Source of the DNA: Solirubrobacteraceae bacterium
GTDB lineage: Bacteria > Actinomycetota > Thermoleophilia > Solirubrobacterales > Solirubrobacteraceae
Direction of reading: 5' to 3'
Assembly: GCA_030447785.1 (NCBI GenBank)
Contig: JAUJOF010000001.1
Coordinates: 226,193-290,192 of the forward strand
DNA length: 64,000 bases
The translations under genes were made by a program, and so were the position numbers. Each line of letters begins with the position of its first letter. The stretch's first letter is position 1. The notes below the pieces were generated by a model, which saw only the letters and a program-made list of their open reading frames with translations, searched no databases and was not told where the DNA came from. Positions 25,200-33,826 of this stretch are shown piece by piece.

Positions 25200-25883
25200 T
25201 CACCGAAGGTCGCCGCCCTGCTCCAGGAAGCGGGCGAAGGCCAGGTCGGTCGGGGTGTCGATGTCGTGGGAGCGCTCGGGGGGCATGACGTAGGCGCGCT
25301 GGTCGTGCTCGTCGAGGATCTCGCCGCGGCGCAGCGCCTCCACCCGCGTGAGGTAGACCGAGCCGTTGCGCACCCACAGCTGGGGAAGCTCGTGGGAGGG
25401 TGCCATCCGGTCGTCGGCCAGCCAGGGGCGCAGCCGGTCGCCCTCGAGCACCTTGAGCTTGAGCGGGTGCAGCGCGGCCTCGACGGGGGCCACCGAGACC
25501 ACCGAGCCGGCGCCGGTGCGCTCGAGCATGGCGACGGCGCCGGCGAGATCCTCGGGCGTCGTGAAGGGGGAGGTGCACTGGATGTGGCCCACGGCGTCGT
25601 AGGGCTCGACGAGCGCGTCGAGGGCGTGCCGCACCGCGTCCAGCGTCCGTGCGGTGTCGCTCGCGAGCTGTGGCGGGCGTCGTACGGGGACGACCGCGAG
25701 GCCCTCGGTTTCGGCGAGGATGGCGTCGTCGTCGCTGCTCAGCGCCACGGTGGCGAAGCAGCCGGCGGCCAGGGCCGTGTCGAGCGCCCGGCGCACGAGG
25801 GTGCGCCCGCCCAGCATCGCAAGGTTCTTGTCCGCGACCCGGCGGCTGCCGCCGCGCGCGGGGACGAGCCCCAGGACCCGCAT
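25200..25883 (-). CDS. neuA: CMP-N-acylneuraminate (ulosonate) cytidylyltransferase, copy 1
   Basis: 227 residues. The CTP-binding start VLGLVPARGGSRRVADKN has the (A)RxGSxxxxxKN signature of CMP-NeuNAc/CMP-Kdo synthetases, followed by SSDDDAILAE, HIQCTSPFTTPEDL (the usual QPTSPLR block, altered) and PPERSHDIDTPTDLAFA near the end (metal-binding IDTxxDLxxA). It activates an ulosonic acid as its CMP form. ATG 25883 sits on the stop of the upstream methyltransferase (TGATG), so the two are coupled. It is the last gene of a minus-strand block and converges with the glycosyltransferase array. Confidence 0.85.
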   Translation of the reverse strand: MRVLGLVPARGGSRRVADKNLAMLGGRTLVRRALDTALAAGCFATVALSSDDDAILAETEGLAVVPVRRPPQLASDTARTLDAVRHALDALVEPYDAVGHIQCTSPFTTPEDLAGAVAMLERTGAGSVVSVAPVEAALHPLKLKVLEGDRLRPWLADDRMAPSHELPQLWVRNGSVYLTRVEALRRGEILDEHDQRAYVMPPERSHDIDTPTDLAFARFLEQGGDLR

Positions 25884-26779
25884 CACGCGCTCGCGCGCCG
25901 GCGCCAGACCTCGGCCAGGAAGGCCTCCGCGCCCCGGCCCAGCGCCGGCCAGTCCGGCTCACACGGCGCGGCGGCGCGCACCACGAAGCCCCAGTGGCCG
26001 TCGTCGGCCATCCGCTCGGCGACGACCTCCAGGCCGGCCAGGTCGAAGTAGGCCTGGGCGGTGGCGCGCGTCAGGTAGAAGGGATGGTCGACCTTGTAGG
26101 CCTCCTCGATCGATCCACGGCGGGCGAGGACCCACCCGATGTCGAGCACGTCCACGAAGGCGTGGCCGCCCTCGGCGAGCAGCCCGCGGATGGCCGTCAG
26201 GGTCGCGCGCACGTCGAGCAGGTGGTCGATGGTCTGGCACAGCAGCACGAGGTCCCAGCGCCGCTCCCCGGGATCGAAGTCCTCGGCGAAGCCCTCGACC
26301 ACCTCCATGCCCGCGGCGGCGGCCACCGCGAGCTCGGCGGGCGCAGGGTCGAGCACCGTGGGGCGCACCCCGTCGCGCGCGAAGGCGCCGGCCACGACAC
26401 CGGTGGAGCCGCCCACGTCGAGGACGCTCGTCGGCGGGCCGGGCAGCACCCGGGCCAGGTAGGCCGCGAGCTGCGCGGCGTAGTCGCGCTGCTCGTCCTG
26501 CACGGTCTGCGCGTCGATGTGCCGCCCGTGGTAGGCGGAGACCAGCGGGCGGTAGGTGTGCTCGTAGAACCTTGCGTAGGCGTTGGCCGTGGGGCGGGGG
26601 GAGAGGAAGGCGAGGCCGCACCGGGCACAGGCCACCAGCACGCTGGCATAGCCGTAGCGGTCGCGCCGGGCCAGCTCGACCAGACGGCTCGCGCCGCACA
26701 GGTTGCACGCGGGGACCGTCTCGGCGGGCTGGGCGCCGGGGTCGTAGGCCAGGGCGGCGATGCGCTCGGAGCGGCTCAT
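25883..26779 (-). CDS. SAM-dependent methyltransferase with zinc-ribbon-like N-terminus
   Basis: 298 residues. The start carries two Cys pairs, ACNLCG and ACARCG, spaced like a zinc ribbon, followed by LAFLSPRPTANAYARFYE. Then comes a class I methyltransferase core with SVLDVGGSTGVVAGAF near 116, VVEGFAEDF and DLVLLCQTIDHLLD. This is the layout seen in sugar C-methyltransferase-like proteins and many glycan-cluster methyltransferases. The start ATG 26779 overlaps the stop of the upstream gene. Substrate unknown; a nucleotide sugar or ulosonate is likely from the neighbours. Confidence 0.75.
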   Translation of the reverse strand: MSRSERIAALAYDPGAQPAETVPACNLCGASRLVELARRDRYGYASVLVACARCGLAFLSPRPTANAYARFYEHTYRPLVSAYHGRHIDAQTVQDEQRDYAAQLAAYLARVLPGPPTSVLDVGGSTGVVAGAFARDGVRPTVLDPAPAELAVAAAAGMEVVEGFAEDFDPGERRWDLVLLCQTIDHLLDVRATLTAIRGLLAEGGHAFVDVLDIGWVLARRGSIEEAYKVDHPFYLTRATAQAYFDLAGLEVVAERMADDGHWGFVVRAAAPCEPDWPALGRGAEAFLAEVWRRRASA

Positions 26780-27675
26780 CGGCGCACGCGCTGGAGGAGA
26801 GCCTCCCAGCTGCGCTCCCTGCTGGTCTCCATCGCGCGGACGCTGATGCGCCGCAGGACGAGGGGGTCGAAGGGCAGCTCGTCGGTCTGGTCGATGTCGA
26901 TGACGTTGTCCATGTGCACCAGCTCGGTGGGCGAGGACTCGTCGAGGTTGGTGATGACCACCGCACCGCGCTCGATGGCCGAGGCCACCGACGTGTTGTT
27001 GGCCCGCACGCCGCCCTCGAAGAAGGCGGCGAAGAACGTGCACCGCTGCAGCTCGTGGGCGACGGCCAGGTCGGAGAGGTTGCCCAGGAAGTACATCCGG
27101 TCAGGAAAGAGCGCGTCCATCTCGGCGAACACGATCTCGGCGTCGCGCATGGTGGACGTCTCGTGGGTGGCGGCCGACACGTGCACGGAGTACGAGCGTC
27201 CCGAGGCCTCCAGGAGATCGCGAAGGTGCCGGAAGCGGTCGGTGAGGATCTTGTGGGCCATACCGAAGGAGAAGACCGACACCTCGGTCGGGGCCATGCG
27301 CCGCCGCTCGACGATCAGTCCCGGGGTCCACAGGGTCTCGACGTGGCCGTCCAGGTCGGCCAGGCGGTCGGCGATGGCCCTGTTGCCACACAGCACGCGG
27401 CGCGCCCCGGCCAGCAGGCGCCGCTCCACTTCCAGGCCCGAGCAGGTGTGCAGGAAGACGTCGTGGTGCTCCCATTGGTCGGCCAGCTCGGTCAGTGTGC
27501 GCTCCTCGCGCTCGCCCAGCTGCTCGAACTTGAACGACAGCAGGGGCGTGGTGAAGCGCCCGGCCTCTTCGATCGTGACGAAGGGCACTCCCAGGCCCTC
27601 GGCCAGCAGCTGGTTGAACCGCGCGACGCCCGAGCGAAACGGGTTCGTGTGGTGGGTGACCACGGCGTCGTTCAT
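26776..27675 (-). CDS. Uncharacterised glycosyltransferase-like protein
   Basis: 299 residues starting at ATG 27675, overlapping the nucleotidyltransferase stop. It opens AVVTHHTNPFRSGVARFNQLLAE, like the N-terminal domain of GT-B transferases, and contains HTCSGLEVERRLL, RVLCGNRAIADRLADL and VSVFSFGMAHKILTD. The late block FEGGVRANNTSVASAIERGAV and NLDESSPTELVH parallels the donor-binding region (E...N.S..A...G) of glycosyltransferases. It is shorter than typical GT4 enzymes. I cannot assign a family; the position between a nucleotidyltransferase and a methyltransferase suggests action on the sugar they prepare. Confidence 0.5.
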   Translation of the reverse strand: MNDAVVTHHTNPFRSGVARFNQLLAEGLGVPFVTIEEAGRFTTPLLSFKFEQLGEREERTLTELADQWEHHDVFLHTCSGLEVERRLLAGARRVLCGNRAIADRLADLDGHVETLWTPGLIVERRRMAPTEVSVFSFGMAHKILTDRFRHLRDLLEASGRSYSVHVSAATHETSTMRDAEIVFAEMDALFPDRMYFLGNLSDLAVAHELQRCTFFAAFFEGGVRANNTSVASAIERGAVVITNLDESSPTELVHMDNVIDIDQTDELPFDPLVLRRISVRAMETSRERSWEALLQRVRR

Positions 27676-28100
27676 CCGTGCAGGCGCGCGAGGATCGTCG
27701 TGGAGGAGTTGGTGACCGTGTCCAGATAGACGACCTCGATGCCATGCTCGGCGCAGGTGCTCATCTCCGCGGGCGGCAGGCGGTCGCGCCAGTCGGCGCC
27801 CTTGACGTAGTAGCGGGGGCGCAGGAGGCGCAGGACCTCCTCGGTGATGGTCTGGGAAGGGTGCACGAGATCGATGTAGCGGATCGCGTCGAGGATCGCT
27901 GCGCGCTCGGCCTGAGGCAGCAGGACAGGGTGCTTGCGCGCGACGTACTCGTCGGGGGACACGTTGCACAGCACGGGGACCCCCAGGCGGGCAGCCTCGC
28001 GAAAGTAGTCGACGTGCCCGGCGTGCAGCGGGTCAAAGCCGCCATCGACCATCGCCACGCGACCGCGGTGGGCCCCGAGCTGCTCGGTCGGCACGATCAT
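27672..28100 (-). CDS. Cytidylyltransferase-like nucleotidyltransferase (RfaE C-terminal / TagD-type fold)
   Basis: 142 residues. GGFDPLHAGHVDYFREA has the HxGH nucleotide-binding motif (here HAGH), and YYVKGADWRDRLPP matches the (V)KGxD(Y/W) block of RfaE-type adenylyl- and glycerol-3-phosphate cytidylyltransferases. The late region has NSSTTILARLHG, the ISTTxIIxRI substitute. It would join a nucleotide to a sugar- or polyol-phosphate. Whether it uses ATP or CTP is not decidable here. It starts at ATG 28100, close to a divergent start, and leads a four-gene overlapping block ending in the CMP-ulosonate synthetase. Confidence 0.75.
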   Translation of the reverse strand: MIVPTEQLGAHRGRVAMVDGGFDPLHAGHVDYFREAARLGVPVLCNVSPDEYVARKHPVLLPQAERAAILDAIRYIDLVHPSQTITEEVLRLLRPRYYVKGADWRDRLPPAEMSTCAEHGIEVVYLDTVTNSSTTILARLHG

Positions 28101-28131
28101 GTGTTCGCGCAGGCTATGCGATCCTCGCCGG

Positions 28132-29160
28132 GTGCCCCGTCCCCATCACTTCGCCTCCCCGTCGGCGTTCGGGGCCGCCGTGCGCTTCGAGGCCGGCGTG
28201 CGCGGCCACCGCTGGCGCATGGAGCGCGCGCTGGCTCGTGCGGGGCGGACGGGTGACCGCGTGTTCGTCGGGCCGTGGCTGTCGGAGATCGGCTTCGAGG
28301 TCCTCTACTGGATCCCCCTGTTGCGGGCGCTGCTGGAGCGCAACGGGGTCAAGCCAGCGCAGGTGACGGCGATCTCCCGGGGGGGCGCCGGGGACTGGTA
28401 CGCGGGGCTGGCCGACGGCTACGTCGACGTCCACGACCTCATGGGCCGCGACGAGTTCCTGGCCGCTCAGCGCTCGCGCGTGGGCACCGCCGGAGACGAG
28501 AAGCAGATGCAGTTGACCTCCCTGGACCGCGAACTGTGGCGCCGCGCGGGCGTCGGCGACTCGACCGTCGTCCACCCGCTGGTGATGTACAGCCGCCTGC
28601 GCTACTGGTGGGCGGCCGACGCGGGGGCCGACGAGCTGCGCCGGCGCTGTGACTGGCGCCCGTTCACCCCTCCAGAACCCTCGCGCGAGCTTCCCGCCCG
28701 CTTCGTGGCCGCCAAGCCGTACTTCAGCGCCTGCTTCCCCGAGACGCCGGCGAACCGGCGCTTCGTGGCCGAGCTGTTGGGGAGGATCGCGGACTGCGTC
28801 GATGTCGTCCTTCTGTCCACGGGCTTGCGTCTTGACCAGCACGCCGAGATGGACCTCGCCGGCCACGAGCGCGTGCATTCTCTCAGCGGCCTGGCCGCTC
28901 GGACGAACCTCGCCGAGCAGACCCGCGTGCTCGCCCGGGCCGACGCCTTCGTGAGCACCTACGGCGGCCCGGCGTACCTAGGTGCCTTCCTGGGCGTGCC
29001 CGCGGTCGGCCTCGTCTCCCTGGCCAACCACAACCCTCGCCATCTCGAGGCGGCCCGAATGGCGGCGGCCGCGATGGGCGCGCCGGCACCGGTCCTCGTG
29101 GACGTCGACGAGGCCGGCGCGACGGCCCGGGCGCACGAGGTCGCGGGCGTTCGCGCGTGA
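28132..29160 (+). CDS. Uncharacterised protein, paralogue of the gene at 18158
   Basis: 342 residues from GTG 28132. VGPWLSEIGFEVLYWIPLL (about 45-63) and FVSTYGGPAYLGAFLGVP (about 274-291) match the two conserved blocks of the 18158 product, and both proteins share ISRGGxxxWxA and a conserved Tyr/Val/Asp run (GYVDV). Between the blocks the sequences differ, which suggests the same chemistry on different acceptors. No membrane segment. A GT-B-like fold is a guess. It is followed by, and overlaps, a UDP-sugar dehydrogenase gene. Confidence 0.55.
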   Translation: MPRPHHFASPSAFGAAVRFEAGVRGHRWRMERALARAGRTGDRVFVGPWLSEIGFEVLYWIPLLRALLERNGVKPAQVTAISRGGAGDWYAGLADGYVDVHDLMGRDEFLAAQRSRVGTAGDEKQMQLTSLDRELWRRAGVGDSTVVHPLVMYSRLRYWWAADAGADELRRRCDWRPFTPPEPSRELPARFVAAKPYFSACFPETPANRRFVAELLGRIADCVDVVLLSTGLRLDQHAEMDLAGHERVHSLSGLAARTNLAEQTRVLARADAFVSTYGGPAYLGAFLGVPAVGLVSLANHNPRHLEAARMAAAAMGAPAPVLVDVDEAGATARAHEVAGVRA

Positions 29161-30515
29161 TCGCGGACCGCAAGGCCGATCGATACACTCGCTCGGTGAG
29201 CGAGGACCGAGGCGCCACCGTCGCCGTCGCGTCGTTCGAAGAGCGCATCGCTACCCGGCAGGCGCGCGTGGGCATCGTCGGCCTCGGCTACGCGGGGCTG
29301 CCCTTGGCGATGGCCTTCGCCGAGGCCGGCTTCCCGGTGACGGGGATCGACCTCAACGCTGAGCGCGTGCAGGCGGTCAACGACAGCCGTTCGTATCTGG
29401 TCGACGTGCCCGAGGAGCGCTACGCGGCGGCTGAGGGACGCTTGAGCGCCACCTGCGACTACGCGGCGGTCGGCGAGCTGGACGCGCTGACGATCTGCGT
29501 GCCTACCCCGCTTTCCAAGACCCGCTCGCCCGACGTGAAGTACGTCGTCGCGGCGGCGGAGAGCATCAGCGAGCACCTCTCGTCCGGGCAGCTGGTGATG
29601 TTGCAGTCCACCACCTACCCGGGGACCACCGAGGAGCTGGTGCTCGACATCCTGCAGCGCGGCGGCCGTCAGGTCGGCCGTGACTTCTTCCTGGGCTACG
29701 CGCCCGAGCGGGTGGATCCGGGCAACCGCGTCTACGACGTGCACAACACGCCCAAGCTGGTGGCCGGGGTCACCGACGAGTGCCTGGCGCGCGTGCGCGC
29801 TGTGTACGAGACGATCGTCGATGACGTGGTCGCGGTGCGCCGCCCGATGGTCGCTGAGATGGCCAAGCTGCATGAGAACACCTTCCGGGCGGTGAACATC
29901 GCGCTGGCCAACGAGCTCGCGCTGATCTGCGACCGCCTGGGGATCAGCGCGTGGGAGGTCATCGACGCGGCGGCGACCAAGCCCTTCGCCTTCATGCCCC
30001 ACCACCCGGGGCCGGGCCTTGGTGGCGATTGCATCCCGGTGGTGCCGCACTTCATCTCGTGGCGGATGCGCGAGTATGGCTATTCGGCGCGGATGATCGA
30101 CACCGCCCACGAGATCAACGCCCAGATGCCCGTCCACGTGGTCCATCGGGTTGCCGACGCGCTGAATTCCGTCGGGCGGGCCATCAACCGCGCGCGGATC
30201 CTGGTGCTGGGCATGGCCTACAAGCCCGACGTGCACGACACGCGAGAGTCGCCCTCGCTGATTATCACCCAGGACCTCCTCGCGCGCGGCGCGGACATCC
30301 GCTACTGCGATCCCTGGGTCCCCACGGTGGGTCTCGGTCAAGGCACCGTACTCGAGAACGTGGGCTGGACCGAGGAAGAGGTGCGCGAGGCCGACTGCGT
30401 GGTCATGCTCACGCCCCATCGCGCGTTCCTCGACCAACCTCACTGGCGCCACGCTCGCCTGATCGTCGACACCCGCAACGTGATCCCCGTCGGGGACCAC
30501 GTCTGGTCGATCTAG
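29157..30515 (+). CDS. UDP-sugar 6-dehydrogenase (UDP-N-acetylhexosamine dehydrogenase type)
   Basis: 452 residues. The NAD-binding loop is VGIVGLGYAGLPLAMAFAEAG near 35-55, followed by ICVPTPLSKTRSPD, MLQSTTYPGTTEEL, AEMAKLHENTFRAVNIALAN and GPGLGGDCIPV with the catalytic Cys near 292. The GYAGLP start and the STTYPGTTEE block are typical of WecC/WbpA/TviB-type enzymes that oxidise UDP-GlcNAc, UDP-ManNAc or UDP-GalNAc to uronates, rather than UDP-glucose dehydrogenases. It starts at GTG 29157 overlapping the previous stop, though GTG 29196 is also possible. It converges with the HAD gene, the two stops sharing a CTAG. It supplies an acidic aminosugar for the glycan. Confidence 0.8.
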   Translation: MIADRKADRYTRSVSEDRGATVAVASFEERIATRQARVGIVGLGYAGLPLAMAFAEAGFPVTGIDLNAERVQAVNDSRSYLVDVPEERYAAAEGRLSATCDYAAVGELDALTICVPTPLSKTRSPDVKYVVAAAESISEHLSSGQLVMLQSTTYPGTTEELVLDILQRGGRQVGRDFFLGYAPERVDPGNRVYDVHNTPKLVAGVTDECLARVRAVYETIVDDVVAVRRPMVAEMAKLHENTFRAVNIALANELALICDRLGISAWEVIDAAATKPFAFMPHHPGPGLGGDCIPVVPHFISWRMREYGYSARMIDTAHEINAQMPVHVVHRVADALNSVGRAINRARILVLGMAYKPDVHDTRESPSLIITQDLLARGADIRYCDPWVPTVGLGQGTVLENVGWTEEEVREADCVVMLTPHRAFLDQPHWRHARLIVDTRNVIPVGDHVWSI

Positions 30516-31204
30516 CGGCCGTCGAGCACGAGAGCTGCGAAGTCCTCGGGCGGCGGCAGCTCCTCGAGCGCCGCCCACGGCCGGCACGCGCGCAGTGCGT
30601 CGAGGTCATACCCGGGACCGCTGGCCACCGCCACGGTGCGCGCTCCGATCACCTTTCCGCACGAGATGTCGTGGGGCGTGTCGCCGATGACCACCATCTG
30701 CTCGCCCGTGGGCATTTCGCCGCCATGCTCGGCCGCGAGCTCGCGCGCCTGGCGCGCGATCGAGGGGCGGTCGTCGCCCTCCACGCTGAATGCTCCTCCC
30801 GAACCAAAGAAGCCCCACAGGCCGTAGTGGCGCAGCTTGGCCTCCGCACCTGTGGCCACGTTGCCCGTGAGCAGCATGCTGATCACGTCGTCGCGCCGCG
30901 AGAGCCTCTCGAGGTTCTCGCGCACGTTGGACAGCACCCGGCCCTGGCGCCAGCCCAGGCGATCGGGCAGGTGCTGCGCGTAGCTGCGCAGTAGCTCGGC
31001 GGCCGTCCGGGGGTCGTCGTGGCCATGGGCGGCGGCGACCTTCACCGCGATCTCGGCGTCGGTCAGCCCGGCGGTCCTCATGTCGGCCATGGCGGGCTCG
31101 TCGCCCAGCACCACGCGGATGGCCGCCTCCCAGGCGAAGATTCCTGCCCGCGCGGTGTCGAGCAGGGTGCCGTCGATGTCCCAGAACAGGTAGATGTGCC
31201 TCAC
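30512..31204 (-). CDS. HAD-superfamily phosphatase
   Basis: 230 residues. FWDIDGTLLDT near 6-16 is HAD motif I (DxDGT), MLLTGNVATGAEAKL is the motif II region (Thr, followed by the cap), and MVVIGDTPHDISCGK is motif IV (GDxxxD). The cap follows motif I directly, as in subfamily IA phosphoglycolate phosphatase-like enzymes. The GTG 31204 start overlaps the transketolase stop (GTGA), so the two are coupled. In this operon it is the natural candidate to remove phosphate from the ulosonate or its precursor, as NeuB-type products can need. Confidence 0.8.
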   Translation of the reverse strand: MRHIYLFWDIDGTLLDTARAGIFAWEAAIRVVLGDEPAMADMRTAGLTDAEIAVKVAAAHGHDDPRTAAELLRSYAQHLPDRLGWRQGRVLSNVRENLERLSRRDDVISMLLTGNVATGAEAKLRHYGLWGFFGSGGAFSVEGDDRPSIARQARELAAEHGGEMPTGEQMVVIGDTPHDISCGKVIGARTVAVASGPGYDLDALRACRPWAALEELPPPEDFAALVLDGR

Positions 31205-33078
31205 AGGGCGCCCAGCCGCTCGACCAGGGAGTCGGCGTCGAGGCGGTGCTCGCGCAGGACCTCTTCGTTGGAGCCGCAGGCCGGCAGGCGGTCGATGCCC
31301 CAGACCTCGACGGGCCGGCCGCCCAGCGCGGCGCGCACCGCGTCGCCCTGCCCGCCCACGTGCCAGTGGTTGTCGAGCACAACGACCGGGGCGTCGCCGG
31401 CCACCTCGCCCAGCCAGGCGCCGTCCACGTCGCGCAGCCAGGGCAGCGAGACCACGCCCACGTCGCCCAGACTCTGCGCGGCCGCGTGGGCCTGGCTGAG
31501 CAGCACCGGGCCGGTGCACACCACCACCGCGCGGGTGCCCTCGCGCACCACAGTGCCCCGTCCGGGCTGCAGCCGCTCGGCCTGCCAGGGCTCGAAGCCC
31601 AGCTCCCAGGGCACGGATACCAGGCGGATGTAGACGGAGCCCGGCGCCTCGAAGACCGCCCACTGCACGCACAGGCGCGCCTCGTGGTCGGTGGCGGGCT
31701 CCAAGCACGCCATGCCCGGCAGGCAGCCCATGAGGGCGATGTCGCGGACCATCTGGTGGGAGTGGCCCGGGCCGCCGGGGATGATCCCCACCAGGGTGCC
31801 GGCGTAGAGAACCTTCGTGGCCTCGGTGGCGTTGTTGAAGATCTGCTCGTTGGCCCGCGGGGTCAAGAAGCAGGCAAAGGAGTGAGCGGCGGGGAGCATC
31901 CCTCCCAGGGCCAGCGTCCCTGCCTGGCTGACCATGTCCTGCTCGGCGATGCCGCACTCCACGAAGCGCTCGGGATGGCGCTCGCGGAAGGGAATGAGGC
32001 CGGTGTCCAGGTAGAGGTCGGCGTCCAGCGCGACGAGGCGCGGCTCGCGCTCGGCCGCGTCGGCCAGGGCCTCCCCATAGGCGAAAGGCAGCTTCTGCGG
32101 GGCGCAGGGCTGGGTGCGCCGCGGCGCCTGCGCCTCCTCGTAGGCGACCTCCCGGCCCAGCCGCTCGTCCAGCCGGGCTGCGATCTCGCCCAGCGCGGCG
32201 GCGTACTGGTCGGGCCCGGGGGCGCCGGAGTGAAAGGCGTACAGCGCGGTGGCCGAGCGCTCGAGCTCGTGGGGCTCGAAGACCGTCGCGCCGGAGCCCT
32301 TGATGGTGTCGGCCACCAGCAGCTTCGGCCGGTCGGGATGCTCGTCGAGCAGGGTCCCCAGCGTCTCGCCCAGCGCGCGCACGTCGTTGCCGTCACAGCG
32401 CGCCACCGCCCAGCCGAACGCGCGCACCTTGGCGCCTAGGTCGCCGAGGTCGCTGACCTGGTCGACCCACGTGTCGGACTGGATCTTGTTGTGGTCGACG
32501 ATGACCGTGATCTCGCCCAGGCCCTCGTTGGCGGCCTGTCCCAGCGACTCCCAGAACTGTCCCTCCTGCAGCTCGCCATCGCCGGTGACCACGAACACGC
32601 GCCTGCGGCCGGGTGGTTGGGCCAATCGCGCCGCGCGGGCAAAGCCCTTGGCCTTGGAGATGCCCATGCCCAGCGAGCCGGTGTTCGTCGACATCGCGGG
32701 CACCGCCTCGATGTCCGGGTGCCCGGGCAGGCCGCCCAGGCGGCGCAGGCGGTGGAGCAGGTCGAAGTCGAGCTTGCCCACCCCGACCAGCACGGCGTAG
32801 GCGCCCGGCGCGTCGTGGCCCTTGGAGGAGAAGACCACGTCGTCGCCCTCGACCACCTCGAGGTGCAGCCAGCTGAGGATGTCCAGCACGCTGAAGGAGG
32901 TCCCGACGTGGCCGGAGCCGGCCTCCATGATCGAACTGAGCGCGTTGATGCGCGAGGCATCGGCGAAGGCCGCGACGCGCTGGACGGGGTCCTCCATGCG
33001 GCGGATCGCTTCGAGCTCGCGCGGCGGCACGTAGCGCAGCGCGATCGGGGCGTTGGCGGCGAACGTGGCGGCTTCCAC
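31201..33078 (-). CDS. Transketolase-like thiamine-diphosphate enzyme, full length
   Basis: 625 residues containing both halves of a transketolase. The N-terminal part has SSIMEAGSGHVGTSFSVLDI, FSSKGHDAPGAYAVL and the ThDP-binding GDGELQEGQFWES...DHNKIQSD (G166-N197). The C-terminal part has the pyrimidine-domain FVECGIAEQDMVSQAGTLAL with the catalytic Glu of the (V)xxGIAEQ block, and GGPGHSHQMVRDIALM. It is somewhat shorter than housekeeping transketolases, as is common for operon copies. It would move two-carbon units between sugars. Coupling to the HAD gene and nearness to NeuB and CMP-ulosonate synthetase homologues suggest it builds a special sugar precursor. Confidence 0.8.
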   Translation of the reverse strand: MEAATFAANAPIALRYVPPRELEAIRRMEDPVQRVAAFADASRINALSSIMEAGSGHVGTSFSVLDILSWLHLEVVEGDDVVFSSKGHDAPGAYAVLVGVGKLDFDLLHRLRRLGGLPGHPDIEAVPAMSTNTGSLGMGISKAKGFARAARLAQPPGRRRVFVVTGDGELQEGQFWESLGQAANEGLGEITVIVDHNKIQSDTWVDQVSDLGDLGAKVRAFGWAVARCDGNDVRALGETLGTLLDEHPDRPKLLVADTIKGSGATVFEPHELERSATALYAFHSGAPGPDQYAAALGEIAARLDERLGREVAYEEAQAPRRTQPCAPQKLPFAYGEALADAAEREPRLVALDADLYLDTGLIPFRERHPERFVECGIAEQDMVSQAGTLALGGMLPAAHSFACFLTPRANEQIFNNATEATKVLYAGTLVGIIPGGPGHSHQMVRDIALMGCLPGMACLEPATDHEARLCVQWAVFEAPGSVYIRLVSVPWELGFEPWQAERLQPGRGTVVREGTRAVVVCTGPVLLSQAHAAAQSLGDVGVVSLPWLRDVDGAWLGEVAGDAPVVVLDNHWHVGGQGDAVRAALGGRPVEVWGIDRLPACGSNEEVLREHRLDADSLVERLGAL

Positions 33079-33095
33079 GACTCAGGCGAGGACGT

Positions 33096-33808
33096 TCACG
33101 GGGGAAGCAGCGCGGGCTGCGCGGCGGCCAGGCGCTCGGCGGCCTTCCAGTCGTCGGGGTAGTCGATGCTGAACCCTCCGCGCCCTCGCTGAGGAAGGGC
33201 ACCACGCGGCGGCCGGCGATCTCGCGGTCGGCCACGATGCGCGTCCAGGCCATCTCCAGAGAGGAGTCCTGCACGTGTACGGCGGGCAGCGCCGCGGTCT
33301 GACGCGAGTGGGTGGGAATCTCGCCGGCCGGCTGGGGGAGCAGGGGGCGCATGAGCTCGCCCTCGATGACCCACATCTTCCCCGGGTACTCGCGGACCGG
33401 GCGCACGGCGCGCAGGGAGTCGGCCTCGGGAACCGCGGTGAAGGCCTCCCAGGCTCGGCGGATGGTCGCGCCGCGACGGAAGGGGCTGGTAGGGCGCAGG
33501 ATGGAGAAGGCGTCGTAGGTCGTGCCACGCAGGACATGCTCGACCCAGTCGATGTCCGGCGACGTGGCCCCGGCGATCTCGGGCGGTCGCAGGTCGGGGA
33601 CCTCGGCCCCGTAGCGGCGGGCGACCTCGGCGGTCTGCTCGCTGTCGGTCGACACGATCACCGCCTCGAACAGCTCGCTCTCGTGGGCGGCGGCGATCGA
33701 GTAGGCCAGCAGCGGATGGCCGGCGAGCTCGCGGACGTTCTTGCCCGGCACACGAACCGATCCGGCGCGCGCCGGGATCAGGGCGACGACGGTCGGCACC
33801 GCGGGCAC
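33096..33808 (-). pseudogene. CMP-ulosonate cytidylyltransferase, copy 2, with one late frame change
   Basis: The GTG at 33808 opens a NeuA-type domain: VVALIPARAGSVRVPGKN (RxGSxxxxxKN signature), AVIVSTDSEQTAEVARRYGA, SILRPTSPFRRGATIRRA (canonical PTSPxR block) and HVQDSSLEMAW. Near 33180 the frame shifts by one missing base: the original frame reads FLSEGAEGSAS, while the neighbouring frame gives GGFSIDYPDDWKAAERLA and ends LLPP at 33096. The final helix with the DYPDDW metal-binding block is thus off frame. Everything else looks intact, so this may be a recent lesion or a sequencing indel. It sits between NeuB copy 1 and the transketolase. Confidence 0.7.
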
Positions 33809-33826
33809 GTTAGCGAGGGCGCGGCT

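Noticed and set aside
25649..27729. Two overlapping plus-strand open frames near 690 codons
   Set aside because: They lie opposite the CMP-synthetase, methyltransferase and glycosyltransferase-like genes, whose motifs and overlaps are convincing; the plus frames are low-complexity Arg/Gly/Pro sequence.
28959..30587. 542-codon minus-strand frame opposite the UDP-sugar dehydrogenase
   Set aside because: Antisense shadow in high-GC DNA; the dehydrogenase on the plus strand has all family motifs.
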